From Sphingobacterium pedocola (GTDB taxonomy: Bacteria; Bacteroidota; Bacteroidia; Sphingobacteriales; Sphingobacteriaceae): 64,000 nt of DNA. Positions 37,038 through 46,824 of the stretch are shown piece by piece. The notes below the pieces were generated by a model. That model worked only from the letters and a program-made list of their open reading frames with translations, did no database searches and was not told the DNA's origin. The stretch's first letter is position 1. Each line of letters begins with the position of its first letter. The stretch lies in the NCBI RefSeq assembly GCF_015209965.1, contig NZ_MU158689.1, positions 2,195,667-2,259,666 on the forward strand. Reading direction: 5' to 3'. A program made the position numbers and the translations under genes.

Positions 37038-38177
37038 ATGTGTACATTCTTAAATAAATCCATACACCTTTTCCTACTGGCCATTTTGCCGACAGTATGG
37101 CTGAGCTGCAGCAATCCCAGATCTACTGATGGACAGCAGAAAGATCTGGGGGACATTGGCGCTTCAACTACGGGCCGCTGGTTTACATACTGGAATGCGG
37201 ATAGTACTCAATTTGGTTTTAAAGATGCCGCCGGAAATATCATGGTCGAGCCTAAATTTGTCGGCGTATCATACCTTTATGTATTGGATCATATCACAGC
37301 CGTCACCGAAGAAGTAGATAATAAGTGGTCAAGTTATTATTTGACCAAAACCGGAAAACAATTTGGCCGGGATAGTCTATATTTTTTCGACAATACCCCA
37401 GATTGTGAGCATGAGGGCTTTATCCGCTTCAAGAATCATACGACTGACAAAGTAGGCTTATTAAATAGAAATGGTGACGTGGTTATTCCTGCCGAGTATA
37501 ATGATTTAACACAGGCTAGAAATGGAATGATCATGGCGTTGAAGGGTGCCGAGAAAAAATATTACATGGGAAGAGAGCATTACAGTTGGGAAGGTGGCAA
37601 AGAGTTCCTGATCGATACGAACGGCCATATACTGATTGAAAATTTCAAACGCGACGATGACTTAAATTTCTATTCCTTAGCAATATCGAACAAAGCAAGT
37701 CGCGATACCACACGAAAAAGCTTCAAAGCGACCAATAATAAGTATTACGTCTTCGTTGACTTTGATAGCGAATTTAAAGCTTGGTTCAAAAACGATTTAT
37801 TGTCCAACTTTACAAAAGAAAACCTGCAGAATAGTGCACATGATTCGATCAGCTTTTGGAAAAAAGATACGGGTTGGATTACCCAAGAAAAACGACTTTT
37901 TATAGACCGCAACTTTGATCTCATTCAATCAAAATTAATGTCGCTGAAGGATGACAAACCTGATTATCATATTTTCACCGACGGGATTCGCTCCTACAGT
38001 TATGAATCGGATTTTTTTACCAAATTCTATAACAACTGTGGTGACCCCCTAACTTGGAAGTATCCCGTAAAACAGATCGTAATCTCGTATAACATTAAAA
38101 CGGACTTACAACAGGATCACTTTGAATTTTTGAGAACAGATGATGGCTACAAACTTATAAGTGTCTCGATACCGTAG
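37038..38177 (+). CDS. WG-repeat-like lipoprotein
   Basis: A 379-residue predicted lipoprotein (lipobox TVWLSC, residue about 24). The first half carries WG-type repeats: FGFKDAAGNIMVEPKF, then VGLLNRNGDVVIPAEYNDL and FLIDTNGHILIENF. These motifs are usually surface or envelope interaction modules. The second half is unlike anything I recognise. Single gene with its own promoter. Confidence 0.75.
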   Translation: MCTFLNKSIHLFLLAILPTVWLSCSNPRSTDGQQKDLGDIGASTTGRWFTYWNADSTQFGFKDAAGNIMVEPKFVGVSYLYVLDHITAVTEEVDNKWSSYYLTKTGKQFGRDSLYFFDNTPDCEHEGFIRFKNHTTDKVGLLNRNGDVVIPAEYNDLTQARNGMIMALKGAEKKYYMGREHYSWEGGKEFLIDTNGHILIENFKRDDDLNFYSLAISNKASRDTTRKSFKATNNKYYVFVDFDSEFKAWFKNDLLSNFTKENLQNSAHDSISFWKKDTGWITQEKRLFIDRNFDLIQSKLMSLKDDKPDYHIFTDGIRSYSYESDFFTKFYNNCGDPLTWKYPVKQIVISYNIKTDLQQDHFEFLRTDDGYKLISVSIP

Positions 38178-38272
38178 GTATGCAACGGATCAAAAACACA
38201 TTGTCAGAACAATATGAATTGCACAGCTATATAAAATGCCGAACAAAATATATCTTCCAAATGAAACGAAAG

Positions 38273-38309
38273 ATATCTTTTGTTTCAAACAAAAGATATG
38301 TTACTTTTG
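38273..38309 (+). promoter_or_regulatory. Orphan promoter with 13+13 palindrome
   Basis: ATATCTTTTGTTT (38273-38285) and AAACAAAAGATAT (38287-38299) form a perfect dyad around one C. It overlaps a TTTG -33 box (38279-38282), and 19 bases later comes TACTTTTG (38302-38309), a textbook -7 box. Downstream there is no gene: only short frames of 6 and 12 codons (38312 and 38329) before the converging gene at 38364. It looks like the regulatory region left after a gene was lost. Confidence 0.6.
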
Positions 38310-38363
38310 TAATGAAAGATAAATTGATATGATACGGCAAGAAAACGGATACGTGTTGCAAAT

Positions 38364-39020
38364 TTAAAGCGGATCTTCCGTTACATGGCGATCCCACAAC
38401 CAAATAGCATATTGGCTAAAAATCTCCGGAAGCCCCTCAAATTCGGCATCGAGCACATATATGCCTCCAATTTCTTCCCCATCGGGTAGCAACAGCCTGC
38501 GTTCGCCTTTCATCTCCAACCGATCGCTATGTGCCTTATACATCACAATATGCAATTCCGAGGGGCTAATATCACCACTACAGGCCAATTGATAAACCAG
38601 CCATATTTCGGCATGGCCATCCTTGTCCAGATCGGTAATGCGTACAGCAGGTTTTATAAATTCAGCCACAATATCTAGCGGACAGTCGTCGACAAAATCG
38701 GTAAATGTCCATATTTTTTTTAATCCCGCTTCCGTCTTGAGGTAATGATGCCCCCATACAAATGCATTGCGGTACCCCTCCTCGTCTGATTCCTCTTCAC
38801 CCGTTTCGGTAAGCAGCAGATAATGTTCCCCTGCTTTATCCTTCCAGCTGATGGCTTCCACATACTCACCACGGTATTCTATATCGTGGAATTGGCTTGG
38901 ATCCAGGGAATCTACCGATACCTTAAAATCAGCGAAAGTGTCAGGGTTTACCCTATCCTGCCCATATGCAATGCCTCCTAGGGAAAGCAGTACGATAAAC
39001 GTAATATTCCTTATGCCCAT
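38364..39020 (-). CDS. Exported protein, resembles M949_RS01915 family
   Basis: A 218-residue exported protein with signal peptide MGIRNITFIVLLSLGGIAYG. The segment ITDLDKDGHAEIWLVYQLAC-GDISPSELHIVMY is FG-GAP/EF-hand-like and matches my memory of the M949_RS01915 surface polysaccharide biosynthesis family. The role is not established. It is first read from about 39050 with a DUF6157 gene just upstream on the same strand. Confidence 0.6.
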   Translation of the reverse strand: MGIRNITFIVLLSLGGIAYGQDRVNPDTFADFKVSVDSLDPSQFHDIEYRGEYVEAISWKDKAGEHYLLLTETGEEESDEEGYRNAFVWGHHYLKTEAGLKKIWTFTDFVDDCPLDIVAEFIKPAVRITDLDKDGHAEIWLVYQLACSGDISPSELHIVMYKAHSDRLEMKGERRLLLPDGEEIGGIYVLDAEFEGLPEIFSQYAIWLWDRHVTEDPL

Positions 39021-39051
39021 AGTATATGTATCTTTAAATAATCAACCCGCC

Positions 39052-39462
39052 TTACCGCGCCGACTTCATCGCTTTCACTTTCTTGACGCTGTTATCAGAC
39101 AGGAAGCGTTGGTATTCTTCAGTCTCCATACCGACGAGGGCAATCCGGCCGTCTTTGTCTGCATGGATGCCGAAACCGTACGTTTTTGACAGTGGCGATG
39201 CCCGGAGGCAGGCCTGCCCTTTAGCGAAGAAATGTGCTCTCGCCTCTTCGTATTCGTCTTCACGCAACTCGCTTCTTTCAGCAAACACCTTAAAGAGCAC
39301 ATCGTCCGAGGTGAATACATAGGGATTTTTATCGATCAGCTGGAACTGCATTTCCGCTACGGTCCGCTTGTCCTTTACGGGAGGTACTGTGCCGCCTGTA
39401 GCTTTTGTATCTTCCGCTACCTCGATAAATGTGTTGTAATAATTTGTACTGTGGACTTTCAT
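39052..39462 (-). CDS. DUF6157 family protein
   Basis: A 136-residue soluble protein with the DUF6157 layout: KVHSTNYYNTFIEVAEDTKA at the start, then QFQLIDKNPYVFTSDDVLFK, LREDEYEEARAHFFAKGQAC and YGFGIHADKDGRIALVGME. No known function. It lies 12 bases after the DUF4870-type gene, so these may be cotranscribed. Confidence 0.8.
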   Translation of the reverse strand: MKVHSTNYYNTFIEVAEDTKATGGTVPPVKDKRTVAEMQFQLIDKNPYVFTSDDVLFKVFAERSELREDEYEEARAHFFAKGQACLRASPLSKTYGFGIHADKDGRIALVGMETEEYQRFLSDNSVKKVKAMKSAR

Positions 39463-39474
39463 AGCTGCATCTGC

Positions 39475-39795
39475 TTAAAGCTTAATCTTGTCGGCAATTA
39501 GGTTGCCAATAATAGGAAGCGGCGTAAACTGTTCCTTTGATGCATTGATAATACCTAATATGATAAAGACAAGTGGAACGAACGATAATATACCACCCAC
39601 CGGTGCTAAAGGTGGAATAACGAAAAATAGAATACGTAAAATTACGGACCAACAAAATGAGAATATAAATACGCCCAATGCCTGTTCCAGATGAAACTTG
39701 ACCAAGGGGGTCCGTGTGTTGCGGCTCTGAAAAAAGGCAATCAACCAACCGATTATCGTGATGTAGGCAATCATAGAAATCGTTTTACTGCTCAT
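39475..39795 (-). CDS. DUF4870/Tic20-like small membrane protein
   Basis: A 106-residue protein with three membrane segments: TISMIAYITIIGWLIAFF, ALGVFIFSFCWSVILRILFF and GGILSFVPLVFIILGIINA. The conserved FHLEQALG between helices 1 and 2 and the amphipathic tail (LPIIGNLIADKIKL) fit the DUF4870 family. Function unknown. Confidence 0.8.
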   Translation of the reverse strand: MSSKTISMIAYITIIGWLIAFFQSRNTRTPLVKFHLEQALGVFIFSFCWSVILRILFFVIPPLAPVGGILSFVPLVFIILGIINASKEQFTPLPIIGNLIADKIKL

Positions 39796-39904
39796 TGTAT
39801 TATTCTTTTAGTGTACACAAAGGTAATCTCTTCCGCACAATATATATCCACGAAAACCAGTATTTTCATTTTTTATACCGAAAATAAACTCGAAAATACC
39901 GATT

Positions 39905-40531
39905 TTGCATAAAAACACAAATATGATATTCTGCTTTACACGTACACTTATTATCACCTTATTCTTATCATCCACGTTGCTTTTATTTTCATGTTCGGAT
40001 AAGAAAGACCCCCTTACAATTGATGAAACGTCGTCCACGTTTCGGTTAAAACATCTTACTACGAAAGAAGCCGTTGTAGAAGCGCTTGGCAACTTTACGT
40101 CCGGGTGGGACCTCGGAGCGCTCAGCATTACCAATATGGGGCCGTACCCGAAGTTCCCTTATATCTATTATTACACGCTGCTTATGAGTAGGGACAATGG
40201 GGGCAGCAGTAACAAAGAAACCATCCGTTTACACGTGCAAGCCGGAGGTCCTGTCGATTCAGACGTTACGTTGCAAGCATTTTTAGAAGAACACAAGGAT
40301 ATGGCTGCTGTACATGTTGAACGGTTAAGAAATTACCCTGGTGTATATGTGGTAAAAGGAAAAGAAAATGATAACGATCAATGGCTAATCGAATTGTATA
40401 CGCCCCATATTGCCAAAGACGGCAATCACACCATGCACTCCGTCCACCTTACCGGTCTCCAAACGCCTCCCGTAGCGGATGAAGTAGCTGTAACAGCCAT
40501 GCTGGCGTTATTGGAAGAAAATAAAGAATAA
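39905..40531 (+). CDS. Lipoprotein of unknown function (paralogue A)
   Basis: A 208-residue predicted lipoprotein (lipobox LLLFSC). Start at 39905 or 39923. Motifs FRLKHLTTKEAVVEALGN, TNMGPYPKFPYIYYYTLL and VHVERLRNYPGVYVVKG recur, in altered form, in the next gene (LKHITQGTEGHGLIESL, TNVGSYPIPVYTYYYTL), so the pair arose by tandem duplication. No recognised family. Confidence 0.7.
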   Translation: MHKNTNMIFCFTRTLIITLFLSSTLLLFSCSDKKDPLTIDETSSTFRLKHLTTKEAVVEALGNFTSGWDLGALSITNMGPYPKFPYIYYYTLLMSRDNGGSSNKETIRLHVQAGGPVDSDVTLQAFLEEHKDMAAVHVERLRNYPGVYVVKGKENDNDQWLIELYTPHIAKDGNHTMHSVHLTGLQTPPVADEVAVTAMLALLEENKE

Positions 40532-40578
40532 AAAACCTATAAATGAATTCCCAAATGATTTTGCTTGAAAAACCACCT

Positions 40579-41202
40579 ATGCTATTCCGACTTGTTCTTA
40601 CATTTATCACCACCGGCTGTTTATTATTATCGATTTCCTGCGGAAAAGATCAAGGCGCTGACGAAGATATCGTTACTGGTCAGGGAGCTCGTTTAAAACA
40701 CATTACGCAAGGTACTGAGGGACATGGATTAATTGAATCGCTCATGCAGGATTATAGTTTGAGCAGCGAATCATTTACCAATGTCGGCAGTTATCCTATC
40801 CCGGTGTATACCTATTATTACACCCTTAACTGGGAATGGAATCAGAATAGTGATCAAGTAACCGCGCATCGCGTGCTAAGCTGTTCGGCGGGAATGGGTA
40901 TAGACAGTAAAGAAGAAATTTTAAAAAAAGCCCACGGGTTTATCGAAATACAAGACGATCGGCTGGGCAAGCCCCCCTATCAAAATGTATTTGCCATCCG
41001 CTACCAAGATCAGAAAAAGGAAGATTGGCGTTACGAGATACATATCCTCAAGGTTATGAATAATATGCGGAATCAAAACATCACCTTAACAGGCTCATAC
41101 GGCCCTGTACAGCGTGATGACATTGCTGCATTGGCTCCCAATCCTCCCGACGAAAAGACAGTTATTACCGAGCTCTTGAAACTTCTTGAACCTATTCAGT
41201 AA
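40579..41202 (+). CDS. Lipoprotein of unknown function (paralogue B)
   Basis: A 207-residue predicted lipoprotein; ATG at 40579 (MLFRLVLTFITTGCLLLSIS) gives the lipobox LSISC, whereas the ATG at 40543 adds a non-signal leader. Paralogue of the gene at 39905 and probably cotranscribed with it. No recognised family. Confidence 0.7.
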   Translation: MLFRLVLTFITTGCLLLSISCGKDQGADEDIVTGQGARLKHITQGTEGHGLIESLMQDYSLSSESFTNVGSYPIPVYTYYYTLNWEWNQNSDQVTAHRVLSCSAGMGIDSKEEILKKAHGFIEIQDDRLGKPPYQNVFAIRYQDQKKEDWRYEIHILKVMNNMRNQNITLTGSYGPVQRDDIAALAPNPPDEKTVITELLKLLEPIQ

Positions 41203-41331
41203 TAACGACATGTTACGCTTACAAAGAGAGTAGAAGACTTGGGATTTGGCATACTTAGCGGCCTAAATCCTGTTCAGGACGGTGAAATCCAGTGAGCGGA
41301 TTACCAAGCAGTAAATAGAGTTTAATATATA

Positions 41332-41605
41332 CCGCCGCCGTCGTCGTTTGCCCTCCAACAGCCGGCTTACTAAGTAACTGGCCGCAGCACCGATCGCGGC
41401 AATTAGCGCGGTATGCAGCATATTAGACCAATCGAAGCTATTCCAGATGCAGCACCCTCTAAGATTGCCGCGTCGCTATGCTCCTCGCAATGACGAGGAT
41501 AACAGTTCTGCCCACTAGTCACCAATCACTAACCTCGCTAAGATTGCCGCGTCGCCGTTTCCCCGCTAACAGCCGGCTTACTAGCTAACCAACGGCAGCA
41601 TCGAT
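41332..41605 (-). pseudogene. Decayed copies of the 58-residue membrane protein gene, with REP-like units
   Basis: 41332-41441 matches the gene at 46859-47035 over about 110 bases: the Arg-codon tail (ACCGCCGCCGTCGTCGT), the AACTGGCCGCAGCACCGATCG region and ATATTAGACCAATCGAAGC. It lacks the start and runs into a REP-like unit (41461-41498). A second, shorter piece with CAGCCGGCTTACTAGCTAAC lies near 41566-41605 after another AAGATTGCCGCGTCG. This fills most of the otherwise gene-free 41203-41683 space. Confidence 0.65.
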
Positions 41606-41683
41606 CAGAACAATTTCAATGTAAAAAAACGAAATATCAATAAATTATTTATATTTACACCACAAACTTATTAGCTTAATTTT

Positions 41684-43387
41684 ATGAACAAAATAACACT
41701 TGTTCTATGCTTTGTAATTATATTCCTTTTTCAATATAGTTGTAAACAAGAAGAAACCATACCCTATAAAGACGAAAAGCCAACGCAAGTAGAAACGCTA
41801 GCTGTCGAAATTATAAATTCAGAACAAGTTGTATTAACTGCAGCGGTAACCTATCTCAATGCGCAAGCAAAAGTTGTTGATCACGGCTTCGATGTCGAAT
41901 ACTATGATGTTAGTGGAAAAAGAGGCGTGCACAATTTCTCCCTCGGCAAAGACGCACAACCTGGAAAGATACGCTTTCCCCTTACCGGCGAGTGGAAAGT
42001 TACGGCCGATAGGGGTATCAACTATACATACTACCTTCGAACAGAACAAGATACCACTCGAGGCAATATACAGAATTACAGCAAAGACTACGCTAATCCG
42101 TTCTCTATACATCCAAACCAAGAATTCAAGGTCTATGGCGGAGAAAAAATCACTCTAAAAGGTAGTTTTGAGGATATTAAAGGCAAGTACAACCTGGTTA
42201 TAGACATCAATACCAATTCCAGTGTAACTGTTCCATTCGATATCACGGATAATAACACGAGTCTACAACTCACTTTACCTCTGAGCATTAGCGCCAATAA
42301 AGTTGCATTATATTTGACACCAATAACAAACAACGGAAGCTATCCCCATAAGCATTATTTAATAGAAGTCGACATCCTCGGAAAGTTAAACCCACCGTCA
42401 AATTACACATTATCATGGGCAGGTTTTTTACAGCTACAACCAAGCGCTGATAGCCCTACCTATCCTTCCTTTCAAGTTATCGTAGGTAATAGGATGGTAC
42501 GTTATGAATCGTATATTTTCATACGTGATCACATCAATGCATCAGAAGGAGACAGTTATCGCTTGGGTTATTACAACGGTAGAGACACCGTTATTTTCCC
42601 CAATAAATTGCAGATCCGACGGCCAGATCCGACGAAGATTGAATTTGTAGAAAACCGGATCCATCCTTACGGATTTGCACAAATCAAAAATCTAACTACA
42701 GAGGATATCTTCGGTGGCGTAACCTACCAATTTGGCTCGCAGGAAGTACAAGTAGGAAGTAACAACCAAGGTACAATGAGTTTTTCTATCGGAGATATGG
42801 CGGAGGGTAAATATCCATTGACGATTAAGAGCAATAACTATACGGTAAGCAGCCAAGCTACGCTCGGTGTCGAAAAACTAGTAACTACCCGCCTACATCA
42901 ACAAAATACGGCCATGGGAAGCGAGGTGATAGTCTATGGCAATTTTATCAGCGGGAAGTACTACAGCGCTGTATTTGAACAAAATACAGTCTATGGAATA
43001 CTAGCTACAGAAGGGCAAATTCGTTTTACTATCCCGCTGTTGAGCGCTGGTAAGCAGAAATTGTCTATCGGCTACAGCAACTACAATAGTGAACAGCATA
43101 TTGTACCCACTACGCTGAGTATTGATGTAGCTCCCGCGCAGTATACCGGATTTTCTCCCCATAAGGGAGAACCTGGATCTATGATTACGTTAAAAGGAAA
43201 ATCACTTGCGTTTGCAACTGTATTTTTTGGAGACACCTTTGTATATGCTTATCGAATGAATCCATCAGGAGATGAGGTGCAAATTGAAGTTCCACGGTAT
43301 GCACAACCCGGCAAGTATAAAATCAGCGCCCGTGTATTTACGCATTGGATGCAAGTAGATGAAGTCTTTGAAGTTGTCAATCCCTAA
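41684..43387 (+). CDS. IPT/TIG-domain lipoprotein 1
   Basis: A 567-residue predicted lipoprotein (lipobox LFQYSC). An N-terminal fibronectin-like part (VVLTAAVTYLNAQAKVVDHG) is followed by repeated beta-sandwiches with IPT/TIG signatures, the last being FSPHKGEPGSMITLKGKSLA. First of three tandem paralogues. Each shares a GYYNGRDTVIFPNKLQI-like motif. Such proteins bind carbohydrate or protein partners on the cell surface; no enzyme domain is present. Confidence 0.78.
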   Translation: MNKITLVLCFVIIFLFQYSCKQEETIPYKDEKPTQVETLAVEIINSEQVVLTAAVTYLNAQAKVVDHGFDVEYYDVSGKRGVHNFSLGKDAQPGKIRFPLTGEWKVTADRGINYTYYLRTEQDTTRGNIQNYSKDYANPFSIHPNQEFKVYGGEKITLKGSFEDIKGKYNLVIDINTNSSVTVPFDITDNNTSLQLTLPLSISANKVALYLTPITNNGSYPHKHYLIEVDILGKLNPPSNYTLSWAGFLQLQPSADSPTYPSFQVIVGNRMVRYESYIFIRDHINASEGDSYRLGYYNGRDTVIFPNKLQIRRPDPTKIEFVENRIHPYGFAQIKNLTTEDIFGGVTYQFGSQEVQVGSNNQGTMSFSIGDMAEGKYPLTIKSNNYTVSSQATLGVEKLVTTRLHQQNTAMGSEVIVYGNFISGKYYSAVFEQNTVYGILATEGQIRFTIPLLSAGKQKLSIGYSNYNSEQHIVPTTLSIDVAPAQYTGFSPHKGEPGSMITLKGKSLAFATVFFGDTFVYAYRMNPSGDEVQIEVPRYAQPGKYKISARVFTHWMQVDEVFEVVNP

Positions 43388-43392
43388 ATAAT

Positions 43393-45105
43393 ATGAATAT
43401 TTTTCGAAGATACAAACCGTTACCATTTATAGGAATCTCCCTATTGTTACTGACTCTCTTTCAGGGATGCAAAGAAGAAACCATTGTAACGACCGTAGAC
43501 GTTACCCCTATTAGCTTTTTTGTTGAAGGGATCAACGTAATCAATTCAGAGCAGATTAAACTAGAAGTTACCATCCAATACCTTAACGATGAGGAAGTCA
43601 TAGATTATGGCTTTTCGTTCAAAAAGTCGGGCTACAATTATACCGAACAACTCGTTAGCTTAGGTAAGAGCCCTTCGATCGGTCTTTTAGCATACGATTA
43701 TAAACCCAAAGAAAAATTAGAACTTGGTCTGTATTACGAGTATTATTTTTACATCAAAACCAATAGGGGGTACTATAAAAGCTATACCAATTCCTTTTCG
43801 TATTCTGGCCTAAAAACTATTTTAGAAACGATGCCTTACGGCTCTGGCGAGACGGTAACCCTAAGCGGGGATTTTAGCATGCTAGATGAGAGCTATAAGG
43901 TACAGATACTCGATATCAATACGCGGCAGTTACCGATCAAATTAAATGATGCCCGTACCACATTGTCTTTTACACTACCGGCCAATTACAGCGCCCACAA
44001 TAAGATTGTTCAGGCAGTGCTTGTCCATTATGAGAGCAGCAGATTTTTCAGTCAAAATCTCGTACGAATCAAGCTCTTAGGAAAAGTATCGCCCCCTATA
44101 CGAAAGAGTTACTACTACTATGAAAGCTTAGTTTTCAGCGGCATCAACAATAATGAAATTTACAATTACGATGGCAGTCTGCGTTTAATTATTGGTGATA
44201 AAGTTGTTCCTTATCGATCTGAAATTAAGATCTCAGATATTGGTGATCTCGAAGGGTCGAGCTTCCGTATTGGATACGCCAACGGCCGTGACTCCGTCAT
44301 ATTTCCCGACCCAATCACAATTCTGCTTCCAACAGCAGAGATGTTACAGCTCCGGGAACACAGAGTACACCCCTTTTCACAATTGCACCTTGTACAGCGC
44401 GATATGATGTTAAATTATTTCATCTACGCGGGTATGCCCATCCTAAAAATTGGCACTCACGACGCCGTATATTATGACGACAATCAGGGCAACACCCCCT
44501 CGTTCCGAATTGGCGATGTTCCAAACGGAAATTATCCCATTGGGCTTAGCCACAAATTGGGAGAAATAGAAAGTCCATATTTCTTAGAAGTAGAAGAATT
44601 CGACTGGCATGTACTTCCAGACCAAAAGGTCCATTATGGTGACAAAATCACGTTTAAAGGCACTTTTATCAATGGCAGGGAGTACGGCATACAACCGTTA
44701 GAAATTCCACACTATCGGATGGGGGCCATAGCGAATAACAACGAGATTACCGTTGAGATCCCTTTTAATGTGGGGAGCCGTACGAGCTGGAAAATTGGCT
44801 ACAATATCGGTGGTAATCAAACACGATTTGCTGATAAAGTCCAGATCATCGACGTGCTACCGATCACCTTTGATGGCGTCTCGCCATTACGAGGTACCAC
44901 CGGAGAGATAATCACGTTAACCGGAAAAGGTATTAAACACGCACAACGATACTATATCGGCGACAGAGAGATCATCCCTTATACTATAAGTACGGATGAA
45001 GTGAGGTTTGCCATCCCCTTCAACATTCCGCGTGGCACCACCCGACTTTCCATATTAAGTAACAATGAATTAATTTTATCACCAGTCTATTTAGAAATTT
45101 TTTAA
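43393..45105 (+). CDS. IPT/TIG-domain lipoprotein 2
   Basis: A 570-residue predicted lipoprotein (lipobox LFQGC). Same build as its neighbours: EVTIQYLNDEEVIDYGFSF near the start, FRIGYANGRDSVIFPDPITI in the middle, and a final TIG segment VSPLRGTTGEIITLTGKGI. Begins 5 bases after paralogue 1; its TAA shares a base with the ATG of paralogue 3. Confidence 0.78.
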   Translation: MNIFRRYKPLPFIGISLLLLTLFQGCKEETIVTTVDVTPISFFVEGINVINSEQIKLEVTIQYLNDEEVIDYGFSFKKSGYNYTEQLVSLGKSPSIGLLAYDYKPKEKLELGLYYEYYFYIKTNRGYYKSYTNSFSYSGLKTILETMPYGSGETVTLSGDFSMLDESYKVQILDINTRQLPIKLNDARTTLSFTLPANYSAHNKIVQAVLVHYESSRFFSQNLVRIKLLGKVSPPIRKSYYYYESLVFSGINNNEIYNYDGSLRLIIGDKVVPYRSEIKISDIGDLEGSSFRIGYANGRDSVIFPDPITILLPTAEMLQLREHRVHPFSQLHLVQRDMMLNYFIYAGMPILKIGTHDAVYYDDNQGNTPSFRIGDVPNGNYPIGLSHKLGEIESPYFLEVEEFDWHVLPDQKVHYGDKITFKGTFINGREYGIQPLEIPHYRMGAIANNNEITVEIPFNVGSRTSWKIGYNIGGNQTRFADKVQIIDVLPITFDGVSPLRGTTGEIITLTGKGIKHAQRYYIGDREIIPYTISTDEVRFAIPFNIPRGTTRLSILSNNELILSPVYLEIF

Positions 45106-46799
45106 TGCGAATCTTACTGTATATCATCCCGTCTATATGCGTGTTTTTGTCTTCGTGTCGCAAGGTCGAAAATATCATGCAAGCAGAAGAAACAAAGCCT
45201 ATCGTGCTCGAAGCAGCTATTCTTGAACACTTGGATGCAAAATCTGCGCGTTTCTCCTGCCGAATAACATCTTTAAACAACGAGGAAGTTAAAGAACATG
45301 GAATCATTTTGTACTCCGGAATTTTTCCGAATGTGAAAGAAGAACAAGTGTCCATTGGTGGTAAAGTTGAGATAGGAAAGATCAGCTACAACTATACGCC
45401 CTCGTTGCCGTTCGAAATTGGCAAAAATTATATGGTTGCCTTTTATGTTCAGAGCGAAAAAAGCTTTTACCGAAGTGGGCTAATTAGCTTTAAGTGGAAC
45501 AATGTTCAAGTTAATCCACAAAATGATCTAAGCGCTACGGCTGGAGAGACGATCACGATAACAGGTAATTTTGAAGGGATCGACGAAAAGTTCATCATCA
45601 CAGATTGGAATACAAGCGCCACGACACCTTTTACATTGAGCGGTGATAAAAAATCCCTATCTTTTGTTGTCCCAAAGACAACCATCCCACATGGTTCTAT
45701 ATTGAATTTCAATCTATCTAAGCGTACAACAGAAGGTGGCAATGAATTCAGCACGATCGCACTTTGTCGTGTGAAGATATTAGCCACAATCAGTCCGCTA
45801 GAACGATCGCAATTACACCTATCTGATGCCATCCCATTAAAGGGCAACAACCTACCCAATATATACGAAATTCCGGCCGATCTTATGCTTATCATCGGGG
45901 ACCAAAAAATCAGATACCAAAATCCGCTTCGGTTAACAAGTATAGAGGGGCTCAAAGGCAACAACTTAAAGATCGGGTATTCCAACGGCAGGGATGAGAT
46001 CATTTTTCCCGAACCTATCCAGCTAATTATCCCTAATAAGAATGACATACGATTCAATGAAAAAGTAGTACATCCAGGTAGTCAACTACGGTTACAAGGT
46101 TTAGAATTCGCTAAGTTTTTCAATTACGGTAGCACCAGCTTTAAGGTCGGCGGTGCTCCGCTTACACAAGCAATAAATCCGTTTCCATATAACCTGGATA
46201 TAATAGTTCCCCAAGTAGCGGATGGTCATCACGCTGTGGAAATTATTAGTCCTTTTTACAATGGAATTGTCAGTACCGAAAAAATAGAAGTTAAGGCGCT
46301 CAAGTTGAGCGGCCCGAGTCAAGTTAATGCGCACGTGGGCAGCACAATACAGATAAAAGGTAGTTTTATTAATGGCAAGATCTATGAAGTTCATATAGGA
46401 GGCCACACCATCTATAATATCATTCCACAAAATGGCGAAATCAGTTTTGAAGTACCCAATCTCAAAAGCGGAAAAAACGAGGTTAAGATAAGCTATCGTC
46501 ACGAGAGCTGGGATAGCCATTTCTCAACAAGCCCGTTTACCGTATTCGTTGAGAAAAGTACCATAACTAGTGTTAGTCCTTTGGTAGCATACGCAGGAGA
46601 CGTCATTACCGTTACTGGCCGAGGTTTAAATACAGGTTCTTCCTATACCCTCGGCGGGCATTATATCAATGTCGTTAATAAAACGGCCGATGGCTTTAAG
46701 TTTCTAATTCCTTCCGGATTTCAGAAAGGGAAAGCACGCCTAACGATAGAAATTAACGACGATATCATCCAATCGGAGGATTACATCGAAGTGAAGTAA
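45105..46799 (+). CDS. IPT/TIG-domain lipoprotein 3
   Basis: A 564-residue predicted lipoprotein (lipobox FLSSC). Contains NNEEVKEHGIILYSG, LKIGYSNGRDEIIFPEPIQL and a last TIG segment VSPLVAYAGDVITVTGRGL. The start overlaps the preceding stop by one base (TAATG). The operon ends at a hairpin (46825-46855). Confidence 0.78.
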   Translation: MRILLYIIPSICVFLSSCRKVENIMQAEETKPIVLEAAILEHLDAKSARFSCRITSLNNEEVKEHGIILYSGIFPNVKEEQVSIGGKVEIGKISYNYTPSLPFEIGKNYMVAFYVQSEKSFYRSGLISFKWNNVQVNPQNDLSATAGETITITGNFEGIDEKFIITDWNTSATTPFTLSGDKKSLSFVVPKTTIPHGSILNFNLSKRTTEGGNEFSTIALCRVKILATISPLERSQLHLSDAIPLKGNNLPNIYEIPADLMLIIGDQKIRYQNPLRLTSIEGLKGNNLKIGYSNGRDEIIFPEPIQLIIPNKNDIRFNEKVVHPGSQLRLQGLEFAKFFNYGSTSFKVGGAPLTQAINPFPYNLDIIVPQVADGHHAVEIISPFYNGIVSTEKIEVKALKLSGPSQVNAHVGSTIQIKGSFINGKIYEVHIGGHTIYNIIPQNGEISFEVPNLKSGKNEVKISYRHESWDSHFSTSPFTVFVEKSTITSVSPLVAYAGDVITVTGRGLNTGSSYTLGGHYINVVNKTADGFKFLIPSGFQKGKARLTIEINDDIIQSEDYIEVK

Positions 46800-46824
46800 A
46801 TCGAGATTAGTAAGAAGATATATT

